Assembly: GCF_009601505.1 (NCBI RefSeq)
Contig: NZ_WITC01000066.1
Location: forward strand, 1 to 64,000
From: Sinorhizobium terangae
GTDB taxonomy: Bacteria > Pseudomonadota > Alphaproteobacteria > Rhizobiales > Rhizobiaceae
Direction: 5' to 3'
Length of the DNA stretch: 64,000 bases
Position numbers and translations under genes: made by a program. Shown here in pieces: positions 9,057 through 18,186 of this stretch; positions within the stretch are counted from its first letter, which is position 1; each line of letters begins with the position of its first letter. The notes under the pieces were generated by a model. It ran no database searches, had not been told where the DNA came from, and saw only the letters and a program-made list of their open reading frames with translations.

Positions 9057-9981
9057 TCTTGCGGCCTCCGATTTCAAGCCTCCAGCGCTGCGCCGGATCG
9101 AGGGCGACACGCATCCAGTTCGACAGCAGGTTGAGCGACAGCGTCGTGAGAATGATCGCCAGGCCCGGCCAGAACGCCAACCACCAGGCGTTGGTGAGGT
9201 ATTGCTTGCCTTGCGCGACCATCAGGCCCCAGGTCACTTCGGGCGGCTGGATGCCGATGCCGAGGAAGGAGAGCGAGGACTCGGCGAGCATCACGAAGGC
9301 AAAGTCCAGCGTCGCTATGGTCACGAGCGTCGGGACGACCATGGGCAGGATATGGCGGAACACGATCCGCAGCGAGGAGGCCCCCATGACCTTTGCCGCC
9401 TGCACGAACATGCGCTGACGGATTTCGAGGACTTCGGCCCGCGTCGTGCGCAGGTAGACGGGGATCCGCGTGATGGCGAGAACGATCACGATGTTGCCGA
9501 CCGACGGCGCCAGCATGTAGAGCACGATCACTGCGAGTAGCAGCGACGGAAAGGACATGATCACGTCCGCAAGCCGCATGATCACGTTCGACAGTCGCTC
9601 CGACGCGTAACCGGCAACGAGGCCTAGCAACGCACCGACGACGCCGGAACAGACGACCGCACCGGCGGCAATCATCAAGGTGTTTTGCGCGGCGACCACG
9701 ATGCGGGCAAGCAGCGGCCTGCCGAGGGCATCGGCCCCAAGCAGGAACAGCCAGCCCCGATCCAGTGTAAACGGCGCCAGGTTGCGGGCGCGCAGGTTCT
9801 GCGAGACGGCCGCCTCGCGCAGCAACATCGGTCCGAAGAGCGCGCACAGGACCGCAAGAATGAGGAAGACCGTCGCAAAGAACGCAAACTTGTCGCGCCA
9901 CAGCATGCCGAGGAGCACATGCGCCTTGCCTTGCCGTTTGGTCGAGATCTGCGTGGATGGCAAAGTACTGGACATGGTCAT
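9049..9981 (-). CDS. ABC transporter permease, DppC/OppC type
   Basis: Inner-membrane permease of a peptide/nickel-class ABC importer, about 310 residues. It has a short cytoplasmic N-terminus, one early transmembrane helix (residues near 30-50), a periplasmic loop, then five helices with the binding-protein-dependent transport motif (TRAEVLEIRQRMFVQAAKVMGAS, the EAA loop). Starts at 9981 and 9975 are both possible (MTM...); the second has an AAGG site at a better distance. The gene begins a few bases after the partner permease stop and overlaps the ATPase gene by 8 bp. Substrate cannot be told from the permease. Confidence 0.93.
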   Translation of the reverse strand: MTMSSTLPSTQISTKRQGKAHVLLGMLWRDKFAFFATVFLILAVLCALFGPMLLREAAVSQNLRARNLAPFTLDRGWLFLLGADALGRPLLARIVVAAQNTLMIAAGAVVCSGVVGALLGLVAGYASERLSNVIMRLADVIMSFPSLLLAVIVLYMLAPSVGNIVIVLAITRIPVYLRTTRAEVLEIRQRMFVQAAKVMGASSLRIVFRHILPMVVPTLVTIATLDFAFVMLAESSLSFLGIGIQPPEVTWGLMVAQGKQYLTNAWWLAFWPGLAIILTTLSLNLLSNWMRVALDPAQRWRLEIGGRKNG

Positions 9982-9986
9982 GGCCT

Positions 9987-10901
9987 TCAGGTCCTGAGGC
10001 GCGGATCGAGCAATGCGTAGGCAATGTCGATCAGCAGGTTCATGACGAAAATCGCAATCGCGGTGACCATGATCGCCGCAAGAATCACGTTGAAGTCGCG
10101 TTGCAGGATGGAATCGATCATCAGCTTGCCGACGCCGGGGAAGCCGAAGATCGTCTCCACGACAACCGCGCCGTTGAGCATCGCCGCCGCCTGGTCGCCG
10201 ATGACCGTGATCACCGGCAGCATGGCATTGCGCAACGTGTGGACGAAAATGATCGAACGGTTTCCGACGCCCTTGGCGCGAGCCGTCTTCACATAGGCGG
10301 ACCCGAAGGCTGTCAGCATCGATCCGCGCACGACCTGAAGGATCAGGCCGAATGGCCGGATGAAGAGCACGGCGACCGGCAGAATCCAGTGCCACACCGT
10401 GCCGGTGCCCGATGTCGGAACCCAGCCGAGCGTGATGGAAAAGACGACGATGCCGACGATCGCGATCCAGAAATCGGGCGCCGAAGCGCCGATCAGCGAA
10501 ACCAGAGAGACGAAGCGATCGAACAGGCCGCCCGGCCGGAAGGCTGCGACCGAGCCGATCGTGATGGCGAGCGCGGTCACCAGCGCGATGGTGATCAGCG
10601 CCAGTTGCAGCGTCCAGGTGAAGGACTCGAGGACCACCTCGATCGCAGGACGCGCCTTGCGGATCGAGTCGCCGAAGTCGAGGTGCAGGACGTCCCAGAC
10701 ATAACGTCCGAACTGCTGGATCAGAGGATCATTCAGCCCATGGAGTTCGCGGAATTGATCGAGCATTTCCTGCGTCGCATCGATCGGCAGGAACAAGGCT
10801 GCCGGATCGCCCGTCAGCCGCGACAGGAAGAACACCATCACCACCAGCGCGACGAGCGAGAAGAAACTCGACACGACGCGCCTCATCATCTTTTTTCCCA
10901 T
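9987..10901 (-). CDS. ABC transporter permease, DppB/OppB type
   Basis: First permease of the importer, 304 residues. The family start is visible: RRVVSSFFSLVALVVMVFFLSRLTGDPAALF is helix 1 with the conserved R..GDP motif, followed by a periplasmic loop (LHGLNDPLIQQFGRYV) and five more helices; the EAA loop is SAYVKTARAKGVG. The ATG at 10901 is preferred because GGGAGTAGG precedes it; an upstream in-frame start at 10928 has no clear site. It ends 5 bp before the second permease start and is separated from the binding-protein gene by about 160 bp containing two stem-loops. Confidence 0.93.
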   Translation of the reverse strand: MGKKMMRRVVSSFFSLVALVVMVFFLSRLTGDPAALFLPIDATQEMLDQFRELHGLNDPLIQQFGRYVWDVLHLDFGDSIRKARPAIEVVLESFTWTLQLALITIALVTALAITIGSVAAFRPGGLFDRFVSLVSLIGASAPDFWIAIVGIVVFSITLGWVPTSGTGTVWHWILPVAVLFIRPFGLILQVVRGSMLTAFGSAYVKTARAKGVGNRSIIFVHTLRNAMLPVITVIGDQAAAMLNGAVVVETIFGFPGVGKLMIDSILQRDFNVILAAIMVTAIAIFVMNLLIDIAYALLDPRLRT

Positions 10902-10975
10902 CGGTCCTACTCCCGATTGTCTCTGCATGTTCCTCCATCGGAGCCGAGTTGAGAAACATGCAGTAGATCAAAGTG

Positions 10976-11018
10976 CTACAGCGACCTTTTGTGCGCCTGA
11001 AGACGCACGGCGCTGTAG
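10976..11018. repeat. Rhizobial-type intergenic palindrome
   Basis: CTACAGCG (10976-10983) pairs with CGCTGTAG (11011-11018), and an inner GTGCG (10991-10995) pairs with CGCAC (11004-11008), giving a nested stem-loop within AAAGTGCTACAGCG. From memory, elements of this look are scattered between genes in Sinorhizobium. It sits between the binding-protein and permease genes, where such hairpins often protect the upstream message. Confidence 0.5.
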
Positions 11019-11020
11019 GA

Positions 11021-11042
11021 AGGGCGGAGTCGCCGCCGCCCT
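11021..11042 (-). terminator. GC-rich stem-loop after the binding-protein gene
   Basis: AGGGCGG (11021-11027) pairs with CCGCCCT (11036-11042) across 8 nt, 19 bp past the stop of the solute-binding-protein gene at 11061. No long T-run follows, so it is more likely a partial terminator or mRNA stabiliser that lets the binding protein be made in excess over the permeases. Confidence 0.4.
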
Positions 11043-11060
11043 CCCTCTTTCAGGATCCGC

Positions 11061-12566
11061 TTACTTGAAGCGGATTTCCGACAATTGCAGTTGCGAATTG
11101 GTTGCGATTGTCGGGGTGAAGTCGATGCGCGGATTAACCCGTGCGAAGCCCACCATATGGAACAGCAGCACATCGGCAACCACGTCGTCATGAAGGTAGG
11201 CGATGAGCTTCTTCCAATCGGCCGCGCGTTTCTCGCCCGTTGCCGCGGTCGCTTCGGCGATCATCTTGTCGACCTCCGGATTGGCGATGCCCGATTGGCG
11301 GCCGTTGCTGTCGTACTTGAAGTACATCGAGAAGACCGGATCGCCACGCGCATTGTCGTGCTGGGCGGCGACAAGCAGTGGCCCCCGGCCTTCCGGATAG
11401 GGCTTGGAATACTGCTTCTCGAACTCCGCGACTTCGTACATCTGCAGCTTCGTCTTGAAGCCTACCTCTTCGAACATCTGCTGGGCGGCTTCGAGCACTT
11501 CCACCACGTTCGGGAAGTTGTTGGTGCGCCCGACGATCGTGATGGGTGTTTCGACAGGAACGCCATCGGCCTTCGCCTCGGCAAGCAGCTTCTTGGCGCC
11601 TTCGGGATCGTAGGGCGCTACCTTCACATCGGGGTTCCAGCCGAGTGTCGTCGGAGGCACGATTGCCGTCGCCTTGATCGCGCCCTTCGGCAACAAGGTG
11701 CCGATGAAGGCATCACGATCGAGCGCCATGTTGAGTGCCTCGCGCACGCGCTTGTCGTTGAGCGGCGGGATCGAGTGGTCGAGCCGCATATAGAAGGTTT
11801 CGGAGTTGGGGTAGCTGAAGTCCATCTCCGCGTCATTTGCGTCGAGTTCCGAGATCAGCGGCGCAATGTCAGCCTCGCCGGCTGCGACCATGGCCGCCCG
11901 CACGGAAGGATCGGCACGGAACACGTAGGTCGCCTTCGTCACCTCCGGCGCGGTTCCCCAGTAGTCGTCACGGCGTGTAAGCGTGATGCTCTGGCCCGCC
12001 TTCCACTCGGTGAGCTTGTAAGGCCCCGTGCCGATCGGCTCACGCGTGAATTCGATCGGCGTTTCAGCAGGCACGATCGTCACCAGTGTCATCAGCAGCG
12101 GCAGGATTGGCTGTGCCGGCGTCGCGGTGATGTCGATCGTATTGTCGTCGACGACCTTGGTTTCCAGCTTGGTATCGCCGAAATAGCGCGGGCTTTCGCA
12201 TGAGATCTTGTCGCTCATCGCCCGTTCGATCGAGTGCTTGACGTCACCGGCGTCAAAGGCGGATCCGTCGGAGAACTTCGCATCCTTGCGCAGATGGAAG
12301 CGCCAGGTTCCGGGGCTCGCCTCCTCCCAGCTCTCGGCCAGGCGCGGCATCAGCCCCTTGTTGTTGCGAACGTCGAGTTCCGTCAGTGTCTCGGAAACGT
12401 TCTGCAGGATGATGCGCCCGATGTTCGAACGCGTCGCCATGCAAGGCTCGACAAGGTCGACTTCTTCATCGAGAACGACCGTGATGTCCTTTGCCTCCTG
12501 GGCCCAGGCCGACGCCGCCGCCGACGCGGTCATCATCAAGCCCAACAGCAGTCTCTTACCCTTCAT
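11061..12566 (-). CDS. ABC transporter solute-binding protein, SBP_bac_5 family
   Basis: Periplasmic receptor of the importer, 501 residues. A signal peptide is clear: MKGKR, a hydrophobic stretch, and AWA followed by QEA as cleavage site near residue 22. The mature part has family 5 features (ITVVLDEEVDLVEPC, ETLTELD, FHLRKDAKFSDGSAFDAGDVKHSIE, IGTGPYKLTEW). The family binds peptides, opines, nickel complexes or sugar oligomers, so substrate is open. GGGAGGAG lies just before the ATG. Proximity to the acid-sugar operon suggests, but does not prove, uptake of a precursor for that route. Confidence 0.93.
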   Translation of the reverse strand: MKGKRLLLGLMMTASAAASAWAQEAKDITVVLDEEVDLVEPCMATRSNIGRIILQNVSETLTELDVRNNKGLMPRLAESWEEASPGTWRFHLRKDAKFSDGSAFDAGDVKHSIERAMSDKISCESPRYFGDTKLETKVVDDNTIDITATPAQPILPLLMTLVTIVPAETPIEFTREPIGTGPYKLTEWKAGQSITLTRRDDYWGTAPEVTKATYVFRADPSVRAAMVAAGEADIAPLISELDANDAEMDFSYPNSETFYMRLDHSIPPLNDKRVREALNMALDRDAFIGTLLPKGAIKATAIVPPTTLGWNPDVKVAPYDPEGAKKLLAEAKADGVPVETPITIVGRTNNFPNVVEVLEAAQQMFEEVGFKTKLQMYEVAEFEKQYSKPYPEGRGPLLVAAQHDNARGDPVFSMYFKYDSNGRQSGIANPEVDKMIAEATAATGEKRAADWKKLIAYLHDDVVADVLLFHMVGFARVNPRIDFTPTIATNSQLQLSEIRFK

Positions 12567-12663
12567 CTACTCCTCCCTGATGAGCCAGCGCTTTCAATGT
12601 TCCGTGTCCGGCCGCGCTGCGAAGCCGTCGCTATCGGTAGCCGCCAACCTGCGGCAGGTTGTC

Positions 12664-13557
12664 TCAATCTTCCGCCACCCGCCGCTTCAGGCGCCCGCCT
12701 CCGACGACGATCATCGTCGCGGCGAAGATGATCGCGGCACCGAGCCAGGTGGACAGTCCTGCGACCTCGCCGAACAGGATCCACGCCATGACGGCAACAA
12801 AGGGGAGACGGAGAAAGTCCATGGGTGCGATCTGCGATGCATCCGCTATGCTGAACGCCTTGGTCATCAGCGCCATGTTGGCAGCGCCCATCGCGCCTTG
12901 CAGTGCGAGCAAGGCGAACTCACGCAGGTCGGGCGTCGTCCAATAGAATGCCGCGGGAACGGCTGCCAGCGGGACGGTGGCGATCAGGTTCCAGACCACC
13001 AGCGTCTCGGTGGAATCCAGATCGGACATGCGCTTCAGCATGAGCTGGACGAGCGCCTGAAGTGCGGCGCCGGCGAGCGCCAGAAGCAGAGCGACTTCCA
13101 TGCCGCCATGTCCAGCAGGGTCGATGATGATCAAGGCGCCGGCAAAGCCTGCCACGAGCGCGAAGATGAGGCCGGGGGTGAGCTTTTCGCCGAGCCACAG
13201 CCAGGCGCCCAGCATCAGGAAGATCGGCGTCGTGAACATGATCGCCATCGCATCGGCGAGCGGCGCGGCAGCGAAGGCCATAAAAAAACATACGAGCGCG
13301 GCAAGCTTCAGCGCCGCGCGAGTGGCATGCTGGAGCCGATAGCCGGACTTCAGGACTCGAGGGCGCGCCACGATCAATGGAACGATGGTCACCAGGCCGA
13401 AAAGGCTGCGAAAGAAGCCGATGACGAACGCATGCACCTCACCCGCAAGGAGACGCACGACGGCGGCATCCGCCGCGGCAAGCGCGGCGGCCGTCGCCAC
13501 GCAACACAGCGCCATGGCCGTCGGACGCTCACCTTGATGATTGACGATTGCGGCCAT
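12664..13557 (-). CDS. EamA-family (DMT superfamily) transporter
   Basis: Inner-membrane protein of 297 residues with ten predicted hydrophobic helices arranged as two EamA repeats (about residues 15-145 and 155-285). The first repeat shows ADAAVVRLLAGEVHAFVIGFFR and the acidic-loop LGAWLWLGEKLTPG; the second has the matching AWILFGEVAGLSTWLGA. The family exports or imports small metabolites; substrate unknown. It is the first gene of the leftward unit ending in the ABC importer (97 bp before the binding protein) and is divergent from the sialidase-like operon, sharing its 243-bp promoter region. Confidence 0.9.
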   Translation of the reverse strand: MAAIVNHQGERPTAMALCCVATAAALAAADAAVVRLLAGEVHAFVIGFFRSLFGLVTIVPLIVARPRVLKSGYRLQHATRAALKLAALVCFFMAFAAAPLADAMAIMFTTPIFLMLGAWLWLGEKLTPGLIFALVAGFAGALIIIDPAGHGGMEVALLLALAGAALQALVQLMLKRMSDLDSTETLVVWNLIATVPLAAVPAAFYWTTPDLREFALLALQGAMGAANMALMTKAFSIADASQIAPMDFLRLPFVAVMAWILFGEVAGLSTWLGAAIIFAATMIVVGGGRLKRRVAED

Positions 13558-13737
13558 GCCTCTCCCGCGATGCTCCTCTCGTTCATTGAACGGCAGACTG
13601 GAGGAAGGTCATTAATTTGTCAACTGATGCTGAGGCGATTTCCTGCAAACGATTTTTGCATCACGACATCTTGTTGTTCTTGCTTCCATTTTTTGACGTG
13701 CTGCGCACGCTTAGGCTCCTGGATTGATCATATTCAA

Positions 13738-13766
13738 CTTGACAACATCTGATTTGTTTGAATTCT
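13738..13766 (+). promoter_or_regulatory. Candidate sigma-70 promoter of the acid-sugar operon
   Basis: CTTGAC (13738-13743), a typical alphaproteobacterial -35, is followed after 17 nt by AATTCT (13761-13766) as a weak -10, 35 nt before the TTG start at 13801. TTGACAA (13739-13745) over the -35 is the reverse complement of TTGTCAA at 13617-13623, so the pair could be operator half-sites for the GntR regulator. Inference from sequence alone. Confidence 0.35.
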
Positions 13767-13800
13767 TTTTGCACATCGACGGGAAAAAGGAGGAGAGGAA

Positions 13801-14973
13801 TTGACGCCGGAAGAGATCGGAAGACGCATGGACGGGCACGTCGTTCGCATTGAAGCGGACCGCGAAGAGGCCTTTCTGCCGTCCCCCAGGATTCACAATC
13901 ACGCGTCGTTCCTGGCGTTCCTGCCGGATGGCTCGCTCGCCTGCGCCTGGTTTGCCGGGACGCTCGAGGGCAAATCGGACATTTCCATTCACCTCTCGAC
14001 GCTTGCGCCAGGGAGCAGCACCTGGTCCAACACAGTCCAGGTCAGCGATGATCCGGAGCGCTCCGAACAAAACCCGATGATCTTTGTCCGCCCCGACGGG
14101 GGCGTCAGCCTGTTTCACACGGCACAGCCCTCGGGAAACCAGGACGAAAGCCGCGTGCGCGAAAGGTCCTTGACCCTTGAGAACGGAACCCTCGTTTCCG
14201 GACAGGCGCGCGACCTTGGGCTGGCGGCCGGGACGTTCATCCGCGCGACGATCGTCCGGCGTGACGATGGCGCCTGGATGCTGCCTTTGTTTCTGTGCAA
14301 CCCACGCCCCGGCGCACGCTGGACCGGTACGCACGACACCGCAGCCGTGGCAGTGAGCAACGATGAGGGCGCGAGCTGGTCGGTCACCGAAGTCCCGCAA
14401 TCCTATGGCTGCGTCCACATGACGATCGTGCCGCTCGACGGCAATGAGATGGTCGCGTTTTTCCGGCGTCGCCAGGCGGACTTCGTCTACCGTTCGACGA
14501 GCCGGGACGGCGGGCGGAGCTGGACGGCGCCGGAGGCGACGGACGTGCCCAACAACAATTCCTCGATCGCGGCCATCCGCCTTGCCGACGGGCGGGTAGC
14601 GCTGCTGTGCAATCCCGTCTCGTCGACAACATCGAGCGACCGGCGCGAGTCGCTCTACGACGAACTTGGTGAGGAGGATCATCGTCCGAACGCCGAGGGT
14701 GGTATAACACCGATCTGGGGCGTGCCCCGGGCGCCGCTGACGCTTTGCGTTTCGACGGACGGCGGCAGGACGTTCCCGCTTCGCCGCGTGGTCGAAGACG
14801 GCCCGGGCACTTGCCTTTCAAACAATTCGCTCGATGGCCGGAATCACGAGCTTTCCTATCCGGCGTTTCTCGAGGACGCAGAAGGCAACCTTCACATCGC
14901 CTTCACCTTCCATCGACGCGCGATCAAATACGTCCGCCTCGCCAAGGGCTGGATCGACGGAGACCCGAAATGA
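13801..14973 (+). CDS. Sialidase-superfamily (BNR/Asp-box) protein, cytoplasmic
   Basis: A 390-residue six-bladed-propeller type protein of the sialidase superfamily. It has three Asp boxes, SNDEGASW (186-193), SRDGGRSW (234-241) and STDGGRTF (318-325), and Arg30 in SPRIHNH, where sialidases carry the first Arg of the carboxylate-binding triad (FRIP motif). No signal peptide is seen, unlike secreted sialidases. The start is a TTG at 13801, chosen because AAGGAGGAGAGG stands at ideal distance; the first ATG is at 13828. It overlaps pdxA2 (ATGA). The partners suggest a role on an acid-sugar derivative rather than on sialoglycans; true activity unknown. Confidence 0.85.
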   Translation: MTPEEIGRRMDGHVVRIEADREEAFLPSPRIHNHASFLAFLPDGSLACAWFAGTLEGKSDISIHLSTLAPGSSTWSNTVQVSDDPERSEQNPMIFVRPDGGVSLFHTAQPSGNQDESRVRERSLTLENGTLVSGQARDLGLAAGTFIRATIVRRDDGAWMLPLFLCNPRPGARWTGTHDTAAVAVSNDEGASWSVTEVPQSYGCVHMTIVPLDGNEMVAFFRRRQADFVYRSTSRDGGRSWTAPEATDVPNNNSSIAAIRLADGRVALLCNPVSSTTSSDRRESLYDELGEEDHRPNAEGGITPIWGVPRAPLTLCVSTDGGRTFPLRRVVEDGPGTCLSNNSLDGRNHELSYPAFLEDAEGNLHIAFTFHRRAIKYVRLAKGWIDGDPK

Positions 14974-15926
14974 GCAATATCGTTGGCATAACCATGGGCG
15001 ACCCGGCGGGCGTCGGACCGGAGATCATCGTCAAGGCTCTGGCCGAGATGAACGACGCCGACCGGGCTGCAACGCGCGTTTTCGGAAGCCTGGCGCAGCT
15101 CGAGGCGGCCAAGGCGATCCTCGGTATCGAACTCGACCTTCGTGGCACCGTCGAGGATGTTCCGGTCGAAGGGGCGCCGCTCCCCTGGGGCAAGCTCAGC
15201 GCGGTCTCCGGCGACGCCTCCTTTCGTTTCATCGACCTCGCCGTCAAGTCGGCAATGGCCGGAAAGATCGGCTGCATCGTCACCGCTCCCATCAACAAGG
15301 AGGCGCTGAACTCGGCCGGCCACCACTATGACGGCCACACCGGCATGCTGACTGCGCTCACCGGCTCGAAATCCGCCTTCATGCTGCTGGCGTCAGAGCG
15401 GCTAAAGGTCATCCATGTTTCGACCCATGTCTCGCTCAAGGACGCGATCGGGCGCGCCAAGCCCGAGCGCATTCTGGCGACGATCAGGGCGGGCAACGAG
15501 CACTTGAAACGCATCGGCTACGAGAATCCGAGGATTGCGGTCGCCGGCATCAATCCCCATTGCGGCGAAAACGGCCTTTTCGGGACGGAAGACGATGAAC
15601 ACATCGCGCCCGCCGTGACCGAAGCGCGCGCGGAAGGCATCGATGTGCAGGGCCCGATTTCGGCGGACACGGTTTTCCACCGTGCCTACCAGGGCGGCTT
15701 CGATCTCGTCATCGCGCAATATCACGATCAGGGTCACATCCCGATCAAGCTCGTCGCCTTCGATACGGCAGTCAACGTGTCGGTGGGCCTACCGATCGAT
15801 CGGACCTCGGTTGATCACGGGACTGCCTTCGATATCGCCGGTACGGGCAAAGCCAAACATGTCAACATGAACGCCGCTATCGCCTACGCGCGCAAACTGA
15901 TCGCTGGGAAGAACGCAAATGTCTGA
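14970..15926 (+). CDS. pdxA2: PdxA2-type 4-phospho-acid-sugar dehydrogenase
   Basis: NAD-dependent, metal-requiring dehydrogenase of the PdxA family, 318 residues. Metal ligands match E. coli PdxA: His153 (STHVSL), His197 (NPHCGE) and His252 (YHDQGH). The N-terminal [14 protein letters not shown] and [12 protein letters not shown] are family signatures. Members next to DUF1537 kinases (PdxA2) oxidise 4-phospho-D-threonate or 4-phospho-D-erythronate, which decarboxylate to dihydroxyacetone phosphate; a kinase of this type is at 18903. Context therefore argues against the vitamin B6 role of PdxA. Starts in a 4-bp ATGA overlap with the gene before and overlaps the next gene by 8 bp. Confidence 0.9.
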   Translation: MSNIVGITMGDPAGVGPEIIVKALAEMNDADRAATRVFGSLAQLEAAKAILGIELDLRGTVEDVPVEGAPLPWGKLSAVSGDASFRFIDLAVKSAMAGKIGCIVTAPINKEALNSAGHHYDGHTGMLTALTGSKSAFMLLASERLKVIHVSTHVSLKDAIGRAKPERILATIRAGNEHLKRIGYENPRIAVAGINPHCGENGLFGTEDDEHIAPAVTEARAEGIDVQGPISADTVFHRAYQGGFDLVIAQYHDQGHIPIKLVAFDTAVNVSVGLPIDRTSVDHGTAFDIAGTGKAKHVNMNAAIAYARKLIAGKNANV

Positions 15927-16830
15927 TTTCGAGATTGGCGGCGTATTTTGCGCCGCAACCACAGCCGTAACGACCGATGGCAGGCCGGATTTCCGCCTGT
16001 TCATAGACCATTGCCGAAAGCTGCTTGACGAAGGCTGCCACGGCATCGCCCTTCTGGGCACCACCGGAGAGGCCAATTCCTTCGGATTGAAGGACCGCAT
16101 GGAAATTCTCGACCGTGCGATAGCGGGCGGCATTCGCCCGCAACAGCTTCTGCCGGGAACCGCCCAATCGGCCGTCGCCGACACGATCGAACTCACCCGC
16201 CACGCCGTCCGGGTTGGCGTGCGCGGCGTCGTGATGCTGCCGCCCTTCTATTACAAAGGTGTCAGCGCCGAGGGCATCTATCGCGCCTATGCGCGTATCA
16301 TCGACGCTGTCGGCGACGATCGGCTGAGGATCGTGCTCTATCACATTCCGCAGGTTTCCGGCGTGGCGATCCCGCATGAAGTCATCGGCCGTCTTCGCGA
16401 GAATTTCCCGGGCATTGTCGTCGGCATCAAGGACAGTTCGGGCGATCTCGAAAACATGAAGGCCATGGTCAGGGCCTTCCCGGACTTCGGTGTTCTGGCT
16501 GGCGCCGACCCGCTGCTGCTGCCATTGCTACAAGCCGGCGGCGCCGGTTGCATCACGGCAAGCTCGAACCTGGTGGCTGGCGATCTCCGCCTCGTCTTCG
16601 ACAACTGGAACGTCGCCGGCAGGGAGTCTGGGGTGAAGGCCGCGCAAGAGAAGATCGTCGCCTGGCGCGAACTCACCAATGCCTATGTCCAGCTCCCGAC
16701 CGTCAAGGCAATGGTTGCGCGCCGGCGCGGTGACAATGGCTGGCTGCGCGTCAATCCCCCGCTCGTGGAATTGACCGACGCGGAACGCGAGGCGGTGTGG
16801 GCGCGCATGGCTGAGCTGGAAGAGGCGTGA
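15919..16830 (+). CDS. DapA/NAL-family aldolase or dehydratase
   Basis: A 303-residue TIM-barrel class I aldolase of the dihydrodipicolinate synthase/N-acetylneuraminate lyase family. The Schiff-base Lys171 is in GIKDSSGD, the Tyr141 in YHIPQVSG, and the carboxylate-binding GTTGEAN at 47-53. Family members include KDG aldolases, KDG dehydratases, sialate lyases and biosynthetic DapA. Placement in a catabolic operon between pdxA2 and an alcohol dehydrogenase makes a sugar-acid aldolase or dehydratase more likely than lysine biosynthesis. Overlaps pdxA2 by 8 bp. Confidence 0.9.
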   Translation: MSDFEIGGVFCAATTAVTTDGRPDFRLFIDHCRKLLDEGCHGIALLGTTGEANSFGLKDRMEILDRAIAGGIRPQQLLPGTAQSAVADTIELTRHAVRVGVRGVVMLPPFYYKGVSAEGIYRAYARIIDAVGDDRLRIVLYHIPQVSGVAIPHEVIGRLRENFPGIVVGIKDSSGDLENMKAMVRAFPDFGVLAGADPLLLPLLQAGGAGCITASSNLVAGDLRLVFDNWNVAGRESGVKAAQEKIVAWRELTNAYVQLPTVKAMVARRRGDNGWLRVNPPLVELTDAEREAVWARMAELEEA

Positions 16831-16839
16831 GGGGCAATC

Positions 16840-17964
16840 ATGGACGGTATGGCGAGACCGATTACGCTTCATCAACCGAAGCGCCTCGAGATCGGCGCGG
16901 GCGCCTCGGCTAGGCTCGGTGCCCTGGCCGAGCGCGCCCAGCGCGTGCTGATCATCGCGTCGGAACACACGATCGGCTTTGCGGAAAGGCTCGGTCTCGG
17001 CAACAAGGCGTCGATCTTTTCCGACGTTCCCGCCGAACCGGACGACAGGGCGCTTACCGGTGCCCTGGAGGCGGCCCGTGCCTTGCGGCCCGACCTTGTC
17101 GTCGGGCTCGGCGGCGGCTCGGTGCTGGACGTCGCCAAGCTCGTCGCCGCCCTGTGGGATGGCTCCCAATCGCTTGACGACGTTGTCGGACCGGACAAGG
17201 TCGAAGGCCGCCGGACGCGGCTGGCGCAGGTACCGACCACGGCCGGCACAGGATCCGAAGCCGGCATCCGCGCGCTGATCACCGACAGCGTTACGCATTC
17301 CAAGAAGGCGGTGGAAAGCCCGCACCTGCTTGCGGATATCGCCATCCTCGATCCGGAATTGACCTGGTCCGTGCCGCCGGCGGTGACGGCTGCTACCGGC
17401 ATCGACGCCATGGCGCACTGCGTGGAGGCCTTCACCAATATCCGCGCCCATGACCTCATCGACGGCTATGCCCGCATGGGCATTCGCCTCGTCGGCAAAT
17501 ATCTCGCGCGGGCCGTGGAGAATGGCCGCGACACGGAAGCGCGCGCCGGCATGATGCTCGCCTCCTACTACGGCGGTATTTGCCTCGGCCCGGTTAACAC
17601 GGCAGCCGGCCACGCACTCGCCTATCCGCTCGGCACACGTCTTGGACTGCCGCACGGACTGGCGAACGCCATCATCTTCCCGCATGTGCTTGCCTATAAC
17701 GCGCCGGTGCGCAAGGAGAAGACGGCGGAAATCCTGAAGGCGCTCGGTCTTCCGGCCTTCGAGGACGAAACCCAGGTTCTGAACGCTGCCTATCGCTTCT
17801 GCGAAGGTCTCGGCGTCGAAATGCGGCTGTCAGCGCACGGGGCCGATCCTGCCGCTTTGGAGAGTTGGGCAGGCGAAGCCCACGCCATTCGCAGATTGAT
17901 GGACAACAATCCGCGCGACATGTCGGCGAGCGATGTGCTCGGCATCTATCGGGCCACGCTCTGA
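16840..17964 (+). CDS. Iron-containing alcohol dehydrogenase
   Basis: Cytoplasmic NAD(P)-dependent group III dehydrogenase of 374 residues. NAD-binding GGGSVLD is at 91-97; metal ligands are Asp189 and His193 (GIDAMAHCVEA), His258 (AAGHALAYP) and His272 (GLPHGLANA). Relatives reduce or oxidise hydroxyacids, lactaldehyde or maleylacetate. It is last in the operon, 9 bp after the aldolase gene with GAGGGG before the ATG, and probably handles the aldehyde or ketoacid released by the aldolase. Substrate cannot be read from sequence. Confidence 0.92.
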   Translation: MDGMARPITLHQPKRLEIGAGASARLGALAERAQRVLIIASEHTIGFAERLGLGNKASIFSDVPAEPDDRALTGALEAARALRPDLVVGLGGGSVLDVAKLVAALWDGSQSLDDVVGPDKVEGRRTRLAQVPTTAGTGSEAGIRALITDSVTHSKKAVESPHLLADIAILDPELTWSVPPAVTAATGIDAMAHCVEAFTNIRAHDLIDGYARMGIRLVGKYLARAVENGRDTEARAGMMLASYYGGICLGPVNTAAGHALAYPLGTRLGLPHGLANAIIFPHVLAYNAPVRKEKTAEILKALGLPAFEDETQVLNAAYRFCEGLGVEMRLSAHGADPAALESWAGEAHAIRRLMDNNPRDMSASDVLGIYRATL

Positions 17965-18041
17965 AGGGCCGCCGGCTTGCACTCCGGCAAGATGAATTGG
18001 CGCCATAGATGGCGTGATGGCGCACTTATTCTCAACGGCCT

Positions 18042-18060
18042 GCCGGCGACAGACGCCGGC
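18042..18060. terminator. Stem-loop in the convergent 222-bp gap
   Basis: GCCGGCG (18042-18048) pairs with CGCCGGC (18054-18060) across a 5-nt loop, between the convergent dehydrogenase and GntR genes. It could end either transcript, but no T-run follows on either strand, so a Rho-dependent end is equally possible. Confidence 0.3.
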
Positions 18061-18186
18061 GGGCATGTATGCCGTGCCTGACCTATCTGTGCGACATCTG
18101 CCCTCGCGGTTCGTTGTGAAGCGACTTCCGCGGGAGGCGGGACGGAACCGCATCCGCATATTGCGAGGGGTGGAAGATCAACCGTC

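Noticed and set aside
14970..15926. Vitamin B6 biosynthesis role for the PdxA-family protein
   Set aside because: Neighbouring DUF1537 kinase, GntR regulator and catabolic enzymes fit PdxA2-type acid-sugar catabolism better.
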